DNA of 64,000 bases, taken from contig PYST01000003.1 in NCBI GenBank assembly GCA_003049485.1, forward strand, positions 248,001-312,000, given 5' to 3'. The notes beneath the pieces were generated by a model. The model worked only from the letters and a program-made list of their open reading frames with translations, was not told the DNA's origin and ran no database searches. The stretch is from Ophioceras dolichostomum (lineage: Eukaryota > Ascomycota > Sordariomycetes > Magnaporthales > Ophioceraceae). The position numbers and the translations under genes are program-made. This document shows, piece by piece, positions 46,236-59,300 of the stretch. The first letter of the stretch is position 1. The number at the start of each line of letters is the position of its first letter.

Positions 46236-49200
46236 ACGTCTCCACTCCGCATCCAGTCCATCCTCTCCCCTCCCGACCCATCTGACGCCGACGACGGCTC
46301 TGTCGCGTCCGCGTCGACGCCGAAGCGGAAGTTCGAGGACGCCTTCGTGCCGAAGGGCGAGCCGCCCGACGTTGCCCCCGACACCCCGCCGCCCGCATCG
46401 AGACCACCGCCCCGGCCGCAGCAGAAACACACGCCGTTGCAACGCGGCGGATCGGCCGCCCCGAGTGAATCAGATGCGGGGACAGTAAGCCAGGAGCCCG
46501 GAGGCGGCGGAGCTGGAGGCGGAAGCGGCAGCGGCAGCGGCGGCGATGAGAGCAACCAGCAGGTGGCCCTGTTCGCCGTGAGAGACAGCAGCGTACCAGA
46601 CGACAAGAGGAGCGTGGCCTCCAACCCCGAGAACAACACCACCAGCGGCAGTAAAGGCGCATCTTCCGGTGGCAACATGAAGCGGCCCCCAATGCGGTCC
46701 AGCATCGCCTGCAGGCGGTGCCGCAAGTCCAAGATAAAATGCGATAACGACGGCGGCACGTCCGCCTGCGAGACGTGCATCAAGGCCGGCCTGAAGTGCG
46801 AATATCCCGAGCCCGCACAGCTGCAGAGGCGGGCGGAGCCGCCGGNNNNNNNNNNNNNNNNNNNNNNNNNNNNNNNGAGCCGCCGGTGCCCACGAAGCGG
46901 GACGGCGGGGAGCAGCCGCACACGTCAGAGCGCAAGCGGCTCAAGAAGCTGGACGAGGCGCGGCTCAACACGCAGGACTCGGCGGCCATGTACGCCGCCG
47001 AGGTGCTGGCGGCCCCATACCTCACATCGCAGCTGTGGATGCAGTGCTTCGACATCTTCAAGCTGCACTTCGCCACCGAGCTGCCCTTCCTGCACATCCC
47101 GACCCTCAAGGAGCAGCTGAGCGCGCGCCTCCGCGACAGGCAGCAGCAGCCGCCCCCTCCCCCTTTACCGTCGGACACGAACCTCGTGCTGCTGGGCGTG
47201 CTGGCCCTGACCGCGCGCTTCCACGCCGACCTGGGCAAGTACATCGTCCACATGCTGGCGAGCCAGGCGGGGGCGAGCCTCAAGAACCGCTCGGTCAACA
47301 CGCGCCACGAGAACGCGGCGAAGGAGGCGTCGGACTACTTCGCCACCACGCTGGCCAAGTCGCTCGGCCCGCTGCGCACGTGCGTGACCATGGCGTCGGT
47401 CGAGCGCGTGCAGGCCTTCCTGATGCTGGGCCAGTACGAGTGGACCCAGGCCCGGCCGTCCACCGGCGGGCTCGGCGCCTGGATGTACGTCGGCATGGCC
47501 ATCCGCATGGCCCAGGCCCTGGGGCTGCACTACGGCGACCGCCCGGAGACGCCGCACATGACCTTGTCCTCGCTCCGTGGTCGGCGCGCGGACAGCTCCT
47601 CCGAGGAGACCGCCGCCGCCGACCGCCAACACCAGCAGCCACCGCCGTCCTCGATGCTGTCCGGAGAGCTGGTGATGGCCAAGGAGGTGCGGCGCCGCAC
47701 CATGTTCAGCTGCCTGATCCACGACCGCATGCTCGCGTGCGGCAAGGAGCGCGTGTCGACCATCCGCTCCGACGACCTCAAGATCCAGCTCCCCTGCTCC
47801 GACATGGCCTTCGACCTGTCGGAGGAGATGCGCACAGGCTTCCTGACCATGACCGAGGCCGAGAGCACGGCGCGGGGCTGCAGGGACAGCCTGCTCGGCC
47901 GGTTCATCAAGCTGGTCGACATCTGGGGCGACGTGTCCACGTACAGCTTCGCGGGCGGGCGGCTGGGCGAGCGCGACCCTCCCTGGGAGCCCTCGTCGAG
48001 CTTCTACCGGCTCGAGGCGCGGCTCGAGGAGTTCTACGCCTCCCTGCCCAGCACCTTCACGCTCTCCACGTCCAACTACCTCAAGCACGACAACCACCAC
48101 GCCGCGAGCGTGTACATCTCCCTGCACCTCCTGGGCTGCATGTGCCAGATCATGCTGCACCGCGAGTACGTGCCCTTCATCCCCGTGCGGTGCGACCGGC
48201 CCGTCGGCCCGCTGGACGAGCCCATGTTCCCCGAGGACGTCTACAGCGTGCCCGAGGGCTACTGGCTCCGCAGCGCCGAGCGTCTCTTCCGCGCCGCCAA
48301 GGACATCGTCTACCTGATCGACCTCTCGGCCGACAAGCTGCCCATGTCCGGGCTCGTCGTGTTCGCCGTGTGGACGGCCGCCTTCGTGGGCATCTACGCC
48401 CACCACTTCCCGCACATGGACCTCGAGGGCCACATGTACTCGCCCCTCGACGAGGAGCTCGAGGCCTGGCGCCAGCAGGAGCGCGCGAGGCAGCAGCAGC
48501 GCCAGCAGGACGCCTTGGCGGCTGCAAAAGCCGGTGGTAGTGGTAGTAGTAGTGGTGGTGGTGGTGGTGGCCCTGGCTCGGACGACGAGAGGGTGGTGAT
48601 GATCCCCGCCACCTCCTTGCTTAGCATTTACAGCAGCAGCAGCAACAACAACAACAACAGTAACAACAAGCCCTCCTCCTCCTCCTCGACGACCGACAGG
48701 GGCGACCGCGACAAGCCCAGCATCAACAACACGGGCCCGACCGGCGTCTGCTACAAGTCCCTCGCGCGCATGGGCAACTTCATGCTGACGCCCACGACGT
48801 ACATGGCGTACTTCGACGACCGCGACGCGTACTACACGCGCGTCAAGGCCGAGTACGAGGCCGCCATGGCCGCCATGGCCATGGCTTCTTCTTCTTCTGA
48901 TGCGGGAGGAGGAAGTGTTGCAGCTGCAGCTGCAGCTGTCCGCGGCGGCGGCCTGAGGGAGTGGCACGAGCAGAACGCGAAGGTCGTCAACAACGGCTTC
49001 ATCATGTCGTCGGCAGACCCCGCCGACGCCGTCACGGCGGAAACCAAGCAGCAGCAGCAGCAGCAGCAGCAGCAGGCACTTTCCTCCTCCTCCTTGAGGG
49101 ATGACCGTGCGTCGTCAGAGGGCTACGAGGCCGCGCTGGCGATGGAGAAGCTGCGGGGCCACACGCCGAGGTCTACGTCGTCTACGTCCGGGTTCACGCC

Positions 49201-49579
49201 CATCAACCCGTCGTCCTCATCTGTCGTTGCATCCACCGACACACCCGGCGGTTTTGACGCAACGACGAATACGAACGCCATGTTCGGCGGCGTTGGAGGT
49301 AGACACCACACGCCGTCGTCGTCTACGTACGATGCGGCGGCGGCCACCGCCACCACAGCCTACTTCCCCCCGACGGGGACGATCATCACGCCCGACGTGA
49401 TCAAGTCGTACATCGCCGACAACCAGATGCTGCGGTGGGAGGGCGCGTCGAGCGGCATCGCGGCCTTCTCGGCGGGGGCGCCCGAGGGCCTCACCGCCGA
49501 GCAGAGGCAGCTCTTCGGGATGGACCCGCCTTCCTTGCAGCCTTACCCTCCGCTGCTACCGCAGTTGATGGAGGAGTGA
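46236..49579 (+). CDS. Zn(II)2Cys6 transcription factor
   Basis: This is a fungal transcription factor of about 1100 aa with no visible intron. The zinc cluster (CX2CX6CX8CX2CX6C, SSIACRRCRKSKIKCDN) starts near residue 159. A basic stretch (ERKRLKKLDEARL) follows, then a fungal_trans regulatory domain (SQLWMQCFDIFKLHFATELPFLHIP to MAKEVRRRTMFSCLIHDRMLACGKERVS). The C-terminal third is Gln/Ser/Asn/Ala-rich with poly-Gly and poly-Asn runs and a possible activation end. A run of 31 Ns (46846-46876) interrupts the gene; both flanks carry GAGCCGCCGG, and merging them restores one frame. The frame is open upstream to a TAG at 46203 without an ATG; I start at the near-cognate ACG at 46236. The first in-frame ATG, at 46677, lies just before the zinc cluster. 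The regulated pathway is not recognisable. Confidence 0.88.
46846..46876. other. Run of 31 Ns, probably an artificial gap
   Basis: The Ns are flanked on both sides by the same ten bases, GAGCCGCCGG (46836-46845 and 46877-46886). Collapsing one copy together with the Ns removes 41 bases and rejoins the two out-of-phase halves of the transcription factor ORF in one frame. Confidence 0.85.
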
Positions 49580-50548
49580 CGTAGAGTAAGATGGTAGAAG
49601 TTGAGACTTGGACTTGATCTGTTCTGCTTGTGAGGGTGGTGTGGACGTGGGGGGCGGGCTTGATTGATTGGTGTGGTTGATACGGTGAAGGAAGGGGAGG
49701 ATGCTTATGGGTGGCTTGATTCTACCTGTGGGGCTTTCTTCTCGTTTATCCCGTCCTTCTCAGTCAATCTTCCCCTTCGATGCTTCCCCCTTCTTTATTC
49801 TGTCTCACCACTGGTTCCTTGTTGGTTTGGCTTTTGACAACTTTCCCAATCATTGGTCATGATCTTCTTCTCCCGCTACCCCAGTTTTCTGTCTCGCCTT
49901 TTCTTCAGGAGTTAACATCCGTATGTATCGGGGTAACTAAGCGCTGTGTGCGAGCGAGTGATGGCTGGACAAGGAAATGGTGCTTAGGAGTTCATGTTGG
50001 TTGGGGAGAGCGAAACGAGATACCATTGGAAGCTTTCTTTTTTTTCTTTTTTTCTTCTTTTTGGCAGGACTATATTTGGCGCGTACATTTCAAAAATGCA
50101 AACAAAAGGATGGGTTGAGCGATGGAGTCAGGAGGAGCTTATATCTGAAGGCTGTTTGTTGAATTTACCTGTTTCTGGACCTGTTTCTGGAGTACGAGAC
50201 GAACAAGCGAACTTGAGACATGCGTGGTAGTGTAGGTGGTTAGGTACCAAGTCGTTGTTGGTTTATAATACCGAACCCGTCGATGATCATAGAAGCATGT
50301 GTGTTCTTTTGCCTTCTTCAACCTCTATTGAACTTTGGTCAAGGGTCAAATTGCCACGCTGGTACGCACATGCTCTACATCTGCTTCTCTCTATTTCCGC
50401 TATCTCATTTGCTGTGAGTTCTCTCAGCACCAAAGACCCAAGTGCAAACCAATCCTCTCCTCCTATCCTGCCTCGGAGATTACGTGCTGACCGGCTTTCT
50501 CCTCCCTGTCATATCCGGAATGTATGCATGCCGGCGACCAAGTCAGGA
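49580..50548. other. Intergenic between two convergent genes
   Basis: This 3' flank of the transcription factor and of the GNAT gene has T-rich runs near 49735-49910 and 50036-50062. No supported ORF or RNA gene is present. Confidence 0.5.
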
Positions 50549-51649
50549 TCAGGTGCGGATGCGCTTGGAGAAATAGACGACATCCAGCAGCTTGCGCTTT
50601 CCGGTGTGAGGGCTCAGATGGTCATAAGCGCCTTTCTCCCAGAAGAACGGCACGTACCCCTGTCTCTCATACCAGACCTGGTTGGAGATCTATTTATATA
50701 CGGCCAAGCAGAAGGCCACGGAGGGAACCGTCAGTTAAGCTTGGTCGGGGGACGACTCGAGGCACCAAGCGGTGTGGTTCGGGTACGGGTAGGTTGCCGA
50801 GCAACTAACTCACCTTCGGAACCGGGTTGTCGTGATCCAGATACGCCTCCTGCAGCCACTCCGGATCCATCTGGAACTCAGTGGGCAGGGTGTCGATGAA
50901 GGCCATCTGAGCGTCCAGCGGTGGCTCGACCATGGCCCGCTCCGCCTCGGCCATAGCGTGCTTGCCCAGGCCGCTGGACTGAAGTGCCCATGAGATGTAG
51001 AGGTGGCAGATCCAGACCCCGGCGGTGCCTGCGCCGGCTGCTGCCCCGTTTTCCACCACCACTCTCAGGGGTGAGTCCGGGGACAGCTTGAGCAGACGCT
51101 CATCCTCCTCCGGCTTCAGCTCCAGCGCCAAGTGGCCGACCGGCATGAACGGTCGTCCTGACGGCGACAGGGGCAGCTTCCAGGATTTAGTTGCGGTGTC
51201 CAGCAAGGGAGACGACTCCTGCAGGACATATGCGTTAGAATAGGACCGGATTGTTGGTGAGTGGTTGGCTGAGTGAGAGTGAAAAGGGGGGCTTGGCAGG
51301 GGTTCGTCGTATATGATGTACCTTTGGATACTTGGTCACATGCTGCGCCAGCAGATCGTCTTTCCCGGTGAGATCGTCGCTCAGGGTCTACGCCAGGGAT
51401 GTACTGTGGTAAGTCAATGTGCTAAAGACGAGGCAGGCATCCCCTGGCGACATGGGTGGCGGATATTTTGGGACGTACGATCCAGTAGAGCGCCTTGGTC
51501 CCCTCGGCAGATCGGACCTTCCAAGATTCGACTTCATCGTGCCGCCAGCCGCAAGTCACCCTCTGCATGTACATCCTCTCGGAGTGTTCGGTCGAGTCGA
51601 AGTCCCATGGGATCAACTGAATCTTAGAGGAGGAACTTTTGACAGCCAT
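50549..51649 (-). CDS. GNAT-family N-acetyltransferase
   Basis: The predicted protein of 256 aa should transfer acetyl groups from acetyl-CoA. Exons are 51649-51479, 51387-51322, 51218-50814 and 50677-50549. All introns are GT-AG and in phase 0; the acceptor of intron 1 was chosen to give TLSDDLTGKDDLLAQHVTKY. The acetyl-CoA motif A is visible near residue 159 (WALQSSGLGKHAMAEAE, Q-x-x-G-x-G), preceded by the beta-strand WICHLYIS. The last exon supplies the C-terminal VWYERQGYVPFF strand-turn typical of GNAT folds. The N-terminus carries WDFDSTEHSERMYMQRVTCGW, found in fungal GNATs of unknown substrate. The substrate (amine, aminoglycoside-like compound or protein) cannot be told from sequence. 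Confidence 0.83.
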
Positions 51650-53720
51650 TTTGTCTTACTTGTTGGGAGATCGCGTGCCCCCTTTAGCTTGGTCCTAGTC
51701 GGCTTCAACCTTTCTCTTTGAGGAAATTGTCCTGCTTCTGCTTTTGGGGCAGCTGTGCGACTAGCGGGTGGCTGTATCCGTTCTTATATTCTGTTTCCCG
51801 TCGGAGACTTTTTGGTGGAGTACGGAAGTTCCTCGCACAGGATATTGAGTTGTTACATCACGGCTGCACTTTCTGTTCCTTATACTACGTAGTAGATGCA
51901 AGGCTTGCCTTGGAAAGGAGGGACGGCAAGCTGCCCTGGCTGCCACAGCAAAAAGGTGAAGCTCCTCACTCCCAGATCTGCATGTCGGTGAAAAGGCGTG
52001 GATAATGTCAGCATGCCCTTTGCCGATAGCGGAATGAGCCAACACCAAAGGATCAAGAAACATCGCTCCCACCCATATGATTCCAAAGTCCATTGGCTTA
52101 GCCCGCTCGACAACAAGCGCAATACGGTTTACACTTCGACACCCACTTCCCTGAATTTCACTAGCATATTTTGTATCACTTGGTAGTGCGATGGTCGCCG
52201 ATGGTGTTAATGTCAACTTCTGGCAACGGGGAGAATTAATAATAAGCTTAACTGGACCGTTTGCCCGGGTTCCGCTGTCCCCCAACGTTGCCGCCTCTAC
52301 GCTGAAGGCGTGCAAGTTCGGACCGTTTTGATTTGCTTCCAAAAATGGCACCAAATTTGACCAAACCCCCTCACAGAGAACAAGGGGATGGGTGCTTTCT
52401 CTCCTCTGCCAGAACTCCTGGAGACGATCGTATGCGGAAATTGTTGACAGCCTGTCCAACCTATTCGGAGCCTGGGAACGGACGACAGCCATGGGTTGAC
52501 TTCCCTTGCCTACAAGCCTGCCTTCCAGGTATCATGCCTGTTCATGTGTTTTGTTTTTACCCAAAAGGGAACCTCTTCTCAGTGGACGCTCTGATGAGGG
52601 CGAAAGTGGCGGTGTTGCCAGCCTAGTAGCGCTCCCCACCAAACTACACGCTCCTAGTCTGTCTTACGTAGCTGCCTGCTCGTCTAGTCCCGAGCTCAGC
52701 AGCGCCCTCTCATCATCACCACCACACGAAACGAGTGCACTCTTTTCCCCTCAAATCAGTCCTTCGACGCTTCAACACAATACATACCGAAAACCGGCAT
52801 TTCCAGCGAGCCGAGCCCCGATTGCCTGGACATGAAGCGGCGTTCAATCGTTACACGACGCGCCTCGACGTGTCGAGGCAGGAAAAGTTCCGAGAGAATG
52901 ACCGCCCCCTGTCATGCGCGTTTCGTCTGCACGCGAAGGATCAAGTTGACAGGCCTCCGGGAGTCTAGGGCTTCGGTCAAGTCCAAGCCCGACGCAAGAA
53001 ATTCGCCAGCTCAGAGCCCGGGGTTTAAGGTGTGGGGCTTTGCAGTGAGATTGGCGATGAGAGCGCCAGTGCCACTACTGGTCCACCAAAGTCCACCGCT
53101 CGTGGCTGATGGACCCTGGAAATCCCCGAGGACCCTGAACATGTGAGCATCAGCCACTGGGTCGTCTATGCAAGTTCAGACGAGAACCCAGCCAGCCCTA
53201 GCTGCTCCTTAGGTTCTCGGGCACCTCAGCCAGCCAAAGGGGCGGGGGATACGGCGAGCTGGGGAGCAGGGCTGGGGCTGCCTGGAGGGTGATAGACGAA
53301 TAGACGAAGACGAAAGAACAATGGAAGGTAGGCTGTGAGAGTAAACGAGCGTGCTCCGATTGGGCAAATGGCTTTCTTTCTTTGCCCCTCATCATTCATT
53401 CAGGTAAGTGAGTGCCTTTTGTTGATCTGGCTCATAATATGCCTTCCAAACGACGAGGGGCATATAAGTCTCTTTGAGAGAACTTCCTCTCTTCCCGTTT
53501 CCATTCTCAACAATCACTCACTCTTCTTCACATCATCAATACCTTCGCTTTTTTCACCAGTGTACAATCTTTTTCTTTTCCTTTTTCCTCTCCTCTCGCT
53601 CTCTTATTCATATTCACTCTTCTACGCCTTTTCCTTCCTTCTGGGATACTCCTCCCTCTCGCTTTTGGAGTCCCTCCCTTCTTTCCTCTCACCTTTCTCA
53701 GCATCACCTTCAACTTGAGA
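51650..53720. other. Intergenic of about 2 kb with a palindrome
   Basis: This holds the promoters of the GNAT gene (-) and the S28 peptidase (+). A perfect 12-bp palindrome TACTACGTAGTA lies at 51883-51894. A TATA-like CATATAAG lies near 53461, and a long CT-rich leader (about 53480-53715) precedes the peptidase start. Other short frames are unsupported. Confidence 0.5.
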
Positions 53721-55566
53721 ATGAGAGTCCTCTTCGCAGCAGTCCTTGCCTTCCTCCCAGCAGTCCCACTAGCATCAGCATGGCTAGAACCGGAGCACTA
53801 CCGCATCATCGACGGCGGAGATGGTAGCGAAATTGGAGCTGGAGCGGCAACCCGCCTGGCAAGGAGGGACTACGGCAGTGGTGTCAAGGCCGTGGCGCAC
53901 CCTCACCCGGAGCTTGTGGGAAACGGCACTTTCGATCAGCTCATCGACCATATGGACCCGAGCAAGGGCACCTTCCCCCAGAGGTACTGGTGGGATGCCG
54001 CCTCTTGGAAGGGGCCCGGCTCGCCCGTCTTTGTGTTCAACCCCGGCGAGGTGGCTGCCGACGGCTTTAAGGGATATACCTCCAACGGAACCATTCCCGG
54101 TCTGTACGCCGACACTTTTGGAGGCGCGGTTATTGTCATTGAGCGTAAGTTTCCCCCATGCTCCTGCCCCAACTGCCTCCTTTGTTTTTCTGAAAAGGTG
54201 GCTCGAGACTGACACACTTCTCTTTTGTTCCTTTGTCTTTCCAGACCGGTACTGGGGCAAGTCTATTCCTTTCGACACCCTGACGGCCGAGACGATGCAG
54301 TACCTGAACCTGGCACAAAGCGTCCTGGACATGACCTACTTCGCCAAGAACGTGTCATTGTCATTCGACACCTCCGACGACCACGCGGCCAACGCCGACA
54401 AGTCGCCTTGGGTTCTCGTCGGCGGCAGCTACTCCGGCGCCTTGGCGGCTTGGACGCAGATTCTCGACCCGGGTGTCTTTTGGGCCTACCACGCCAGCTC
54501 GGCCGTCGTCCAGGCCATCGATGACTTCTGGATGTACTTCGCGCCCATCGAGGAGGCGCTCCCGCGCAACTGCAGCGCCGACGTCCGCAAAGTGGTGGGC
54601 TACGTCGACGCCGTGCTCGCCCGCAACGACAGCCACGAGATCACCGCCCTCAAGGAGAGCTTCGGCCTCGGCCAGCTGACCCACCACGACGACTTCGCCG
54701 AGCAGCTCACCACGCCGGTCTGGAAGTGGCAGTCCCACCAGAACGAGGTGTTCGCGTTCTGCGACTACCTTGAGACCAACGGCGGCCGCTCCGCTCCCGT
54801 CGACGCCGGCCTGGGCCTCGAGGCCGTACTGCCCCTCTACCAGGCGTGGATCAACGCGACGTCCGGCGCCACCTGCCGCAAGTACCAGTGCGACTCGTAC
54901 GCGAACCCCGAGATGTTCAACAAGCCCGACAACCTGGACGGCGGCAGGCAGTGGGACTGGATGCTGTGCAACAACCCGTTCGGCTTCTGGCAGGTCGGCC
55001 CATCCGTGTCGGACGGCACCAACATCGCCTCGTCCTTCATGCGGCCCGACCACTGGTCGCGGCGGTGCCCGCTCAAGTTCCCCGAGGTCAACGGGTTCAC
55101 CACCGGCATGGCCAGGGGCTTCACCGAGGACATGATCAACGCCTGGACCGACGGCTGGAACGGCGACTTCCACCGCGTGCTCTTCTGCAACGGCGAGCAC
55201 GACGCCTGGAACAGCGCCACCGTGTCGTCCAAGTTCCGCCCGGGAGGCCCCAGGCCGTCGACGCCCAACGCGCCCATCTTCACGGTCAAGGGCGGCAACC
55301 ACGTGCCCGACCTGATCATCGACGACATCCCCGCCGAGGCCGACGTTGTCGCCCAGGAGCTCATGGTCATGGGCGGCTGGCTCGCGGACTGGAAGATCAT
55401 CCATCCCGACGTGGCGTCTTCTTCGACGACGTCGACGACTGCTACTGCCACTGCTACTGCCACTGCTACTGGGACGGAGGCCCCGACGACGACTGCGACC
55501 ACATCGTCCACCAGCACTGGCGGCACCACTGCCACCGCGCCGGCACGACGCATGCGCCGCTACTAG
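53721..55566 (+). CDS. Secreted serine carboxypeptidase, family S28
   Basis: The predicted protein of 581 aa is an S28 (prolyl/lysosomal Pro-X type) serine peptidase. A signal peptide is evident at residues 1-20 (MRVLFAAVLAFLPAVPLASA). Exons are 53721-54144 and 54245-55566; the 100-bp intron splits the conserved EHRYWG motif. Family landmarks are FDQLIDHMDP, EHRYWGKS, the nucleophile Ser in GGSYSG (about residue 203), the Asp in NGEHDAWN (about 461) and the His in GGNHVPD (about 494), so the triad is intact. Several NxS/T sites (NGT, NVS, NCS, NDS, NAT) suggest N-glycosylation. The C-terminus ends in a Ser/Thr/Ala-rich tail with a basic end instead of a GPI signal. It probably degrades proline-containing peptides outside the cell, often at acidic pH in this family. 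It is convergent with the oligopeptide transporter. Confidence 0.92.
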
Positions 55567-56386
55567 TGTCTACAAGCAGTGGGCACTAGACAGTAGGCTG
55601 CCTCGGGCACCACGGGTATGATCTTTGTTGGCATCTAATTATAGACATGGGATATATGGGATATATGGGAAATATGGGATAATCTGGCATTGCATTGCGC
55701 GGCGTTTTTCTGTTCTTTCATTTACAACTCATTGGGAAGCAAGCGATTTGGATTTGGTCAGGTTGATTCATAAAATATGCATCGGGCGGCGTTCTTGTCA
55801 CTAGCGGTTCTCGGACACATCTGCATAGCACTAATTCCTGGCGTTTGATGTCCTTACCTATATAACCTACATATGCATACCCTAGATGCCTAGTAGCTAG
55901 CTCATAGTACACATGTGCGTATAGTTTCCACATTCCTCTCTCTCCTCTTCTGACCCCTGAGAACTAGAGCGTGATTGCGTTTCTTGGGATGATTGGAGCT
56001 GGTATGAAACGAAGACTCGGACAATGCAAATCAAGGCGAATAACTTCCTGTATACCTGGCATGCTACCTGGAATGCCTGGTCTATCATAGATCCGAGTTC
56101 TACTTGTTCGAACGAGAAAGTAAAGTGCCGAAAAGAATCAACTCCCAAAAAGTCAACACGCCCATGATAAATGCGTATGAATGAGCTGGCTCCAGGATGC
56201 AAGCAAAACGATGACCGGAAAGGTCTTCAGAAAAGAAATGAGCAAATGCGTCTCCCCCTAGTCCTTCGTTCGTTACCACTCCTCTACATATCCTCTCACC
56301 TCCCCTTCCATCTCTATAAGCTAAACTACCTGAACGGAGACAAGGTCTAGCATCCATAACCGGCGATTATATCAGATCAGATCAGA
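55567..56386. other. 3' intergenic region between convergent genes
   Basis: This AT-rich stretch carries a short tandem GGGATATAT repeat (about 55647-55680) and an ATCAGATCAGATCAGATC run (about 56370-56388) at the end of the transporter gene. No supported gene is present. Confidence 0.5.
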
Positions 56387-59300
56387 TCACCACTTATCCG
56401 GACCAAAATGTCCCCCGGGAGGCACGGTCTGATAAGGGCACGCCTGCCAGTCGCACCCCTGCTTGTACACCTCGGTGCCCCACCACCTGAACCCGTCCAT
56501 GAAGCCCGGGTACACGAAAGTGAAGAACACGACGACGATGCCGCACGCGAGCGCCGAGTCGAGCGCGGCGCTCAGCGTCATGCTGTACTTGGCCCACCAG
56601 GCAGTGGCGCGGTTCTTGAGCAGGTAGTTGAAGAAGTAGCACACGAGGGCCCACACGGAGAAGTTGAGGCCCGTCGCGGGCGGGATCCAGCTCAGCGAGC
56701 CGAGGAGGACCGGCAGGTTGATCTTCCGCACGACGCTGTCCTTTTTCCCCCTCGAGAAGTACCACAGCGGCACGGGCGCTACCGCGCCGATGAGGAAGCA
56801 CCAGACCAGGGGGCGGTACGTCGCTCCCGGGCCGAAGAACTCCGCGGGGCCCACGACGCCCCACAGGATGGATCCGTTGAAGTGCACGCGCGCGATGGGG
56901 CATGTGAAGCCGTTGATGGCCTCGGGCGTGCATATCCCGGGCACGTTTCGGAACATCCAGTTCAGCACGGCGATCTGGGTCAGGGACGATACGACGGTGG
57001 CGGACATCTGGACGAGGAACAAAATGCGCGGCGGGATCTTCATGTAGTGGCCCAGCTTGAGGTCGGCGGCGAACTTGATGCCCTGCGCCGAGGAGATGTA
57101 GCCGTACGTCACGAAGACCATGTTGGCCACGGGCCGGCCGGGGAAGACGGCGCCGCAGACCAGCTGGCAGATCAGGTAGATGCTGCTGTGCTGGTTCGTG
57201 ACGGCCATGATGATGCCGATGGGGATGAAGAGGATGCTGCAGATGCCAAGGGCGAGGAGGAGACCGTACCAGGGGAGGTGGATGGGGTAGCTGAGGTGAT
57301 TGATGAGGTGGGTTAGTTTTGGGTGGGCAGCAGCAGCCAAACTCAGGAGCAAGGTGACGAAATGGGACATCAGGATGGATACTCACTACTCGACGACAAA
57401 GATGCCAATCGCCGTCATCGATATGAATGTGATGAGGTACCAAACCATCGGGGCATCTTTATACCGCTTCATCAAGCGATTGTGCACGTCCTCACGGCTC
57501 ATTATGTTCTCGAAGCCGCCCGTGCTGGACCTCCCCAGGCTGCGACTCCGACGTTCCCTCAGCTCATGCTCATCCTGTCGCCGCCGCCGCGACTGATGCA
57601 CGTTCACAACAACTTCCTCATTCTCATGCTCGCCCTCGCTGCTGCTGTTATCGCCGTCGCGAGACCCCGACCTCGTCGTCGCCGCCGTAGTCGCAGCGGA
57701 GATGGGCTGATAATCCGCAGTGGAAGAAGCAGCGCCAGCACCAGCTCCAGCACCCTCCTTTCCTTCCTGGCGCGCCTCCTGCAGCGCCTTGGTCCACTGC
57801 CTCCAGATGTCCCTCCCGTGCCAGCAGGCCGTGTGCGTGATGAGGGCGGCCAGCCCCGCGAACTGCACGCCGTAGCTCAGCACGTACGTGATGGGCAGGA
57901 AGACCCGGCTATAGCTCCGGTACGCGTCCCTGTCGAACACGAAGTCCGGCGTCAGGATCTTGCTGACGTCGTACACCTGGCCCTTATTGTCGAACACGGC
58001 CGCCGACAGGATCGGCATGTACGACGAGTACAGCCAGTTGGAGTAGTAGGCGACGGGCGCGATAATCCACATGACCACCACGAGCCCGCCCACGACGTTC
58101 ATGGCGGCCCAGAAGGGCGTCAGCAAGGGGGACCCGATGTACGCGATCTGCGCCCAGTCGAACGTCAGGGGGAACAGGCCCAGGCCCGAGACGACGCCGA
58201 AGAGGTTCGCGACGACGACGTTCCTGGGCGCGAACCACGTGATCACGTTGAAGTAGCTCAGGGCGGGCATCAGCAGGCCGGGCAGGAAGTAGAAGGCGAA
58301 TGCGGCGACGAAGACGGCGTAGAAGAACCTCCACCGGCTGACCGTCCAGCCGTTGGCCTCCTTGTTTTCTTCCTTGTGCAGCGTCGTGAACATGGCGGCC
58401 GACATTAGCGTGGACGGCCAGATCATGCCGCTGGGCCGGACGAGGAACCGCCGCGTGAGGCCCGCGAAGGTGTAGCCCAGTATCTGGGTCGACAGCGTCA
58501 GCAGCAGCTGGTAGGCGACGGGCGCGTCCTGCTTGTAGAACTGCGTCTGCTCGACGATGACGTCCGTTGCGAACGCGAAGCCGAACGAGACGTTGCTGCT
58601 GACGTAGACGCAGCTGTGCTCCTTCTCGTTCCACCGCCCCTGCGCGAGCCACAGCCGCAGCCGCTGGAGCCGGCCGCCGCCCCTTTTCTGGTGGTGGCCG
58701 TCCTCGTCCTCGTCTTCGTCTTCGTCGCCGACGACGACGCGCAAGCCCTCGACGAACTCCTCGGGCGGGTCGTCCCTTCGCTTGAGGAGGTAGTCCCAGG
58801 TGATGCCGAGTGGGTGGACGAGGAGCAGTGCTATTACGGGCGTGATGGAGACGCTGGGGTAGCGCAGGGAGAAGAACAGGTTCGTGGACGAGCCGAGGAT
58901 CGAGAAAAGCGTAGACAGGATCCACATGCGAGGTGTGTTTATGGAGAGGGTGGTGTTGTCCACGGGTGAGACCGACGCCCGCACTTGGGGGTAGGGTGAG
59001 TTGTCGGGCGGGTCATTGTCGTCGTCGTCTTCGGCACCGTCGGCGGCGCCGGGGAAGAGCCCGTCTTCACTTCCGTCTTCGCTGTCTTTGGCGCCGGACA
59101 GCGCGCCCTCCGTCACGCCGAATCGTCCCTCGAGCCCACCCAGCACCGAGGAGGCCCCCAACTCCTCCCCAGAGCGGCGGCCAGATATCTTGTAGTCCGA
59201 TCCATCTCCTGATCTCCGCCGCTGTGGCGTGCTGCGTAGTGAGCGGCGGCCAGCGTCTGGTCCATCTTCTGGTTCCTCCTCCCTGCCGTGGTCTCCCCTG

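Noticed and set aside
47165..48967. A 600-codon - strand frame opposite the transcription factor
   Set aside because: It mirrors the conserved fungal_trans domain coding strand; low-complexity Thr, Val and His runs come from complementing Gln, Asn and Gly repeats.
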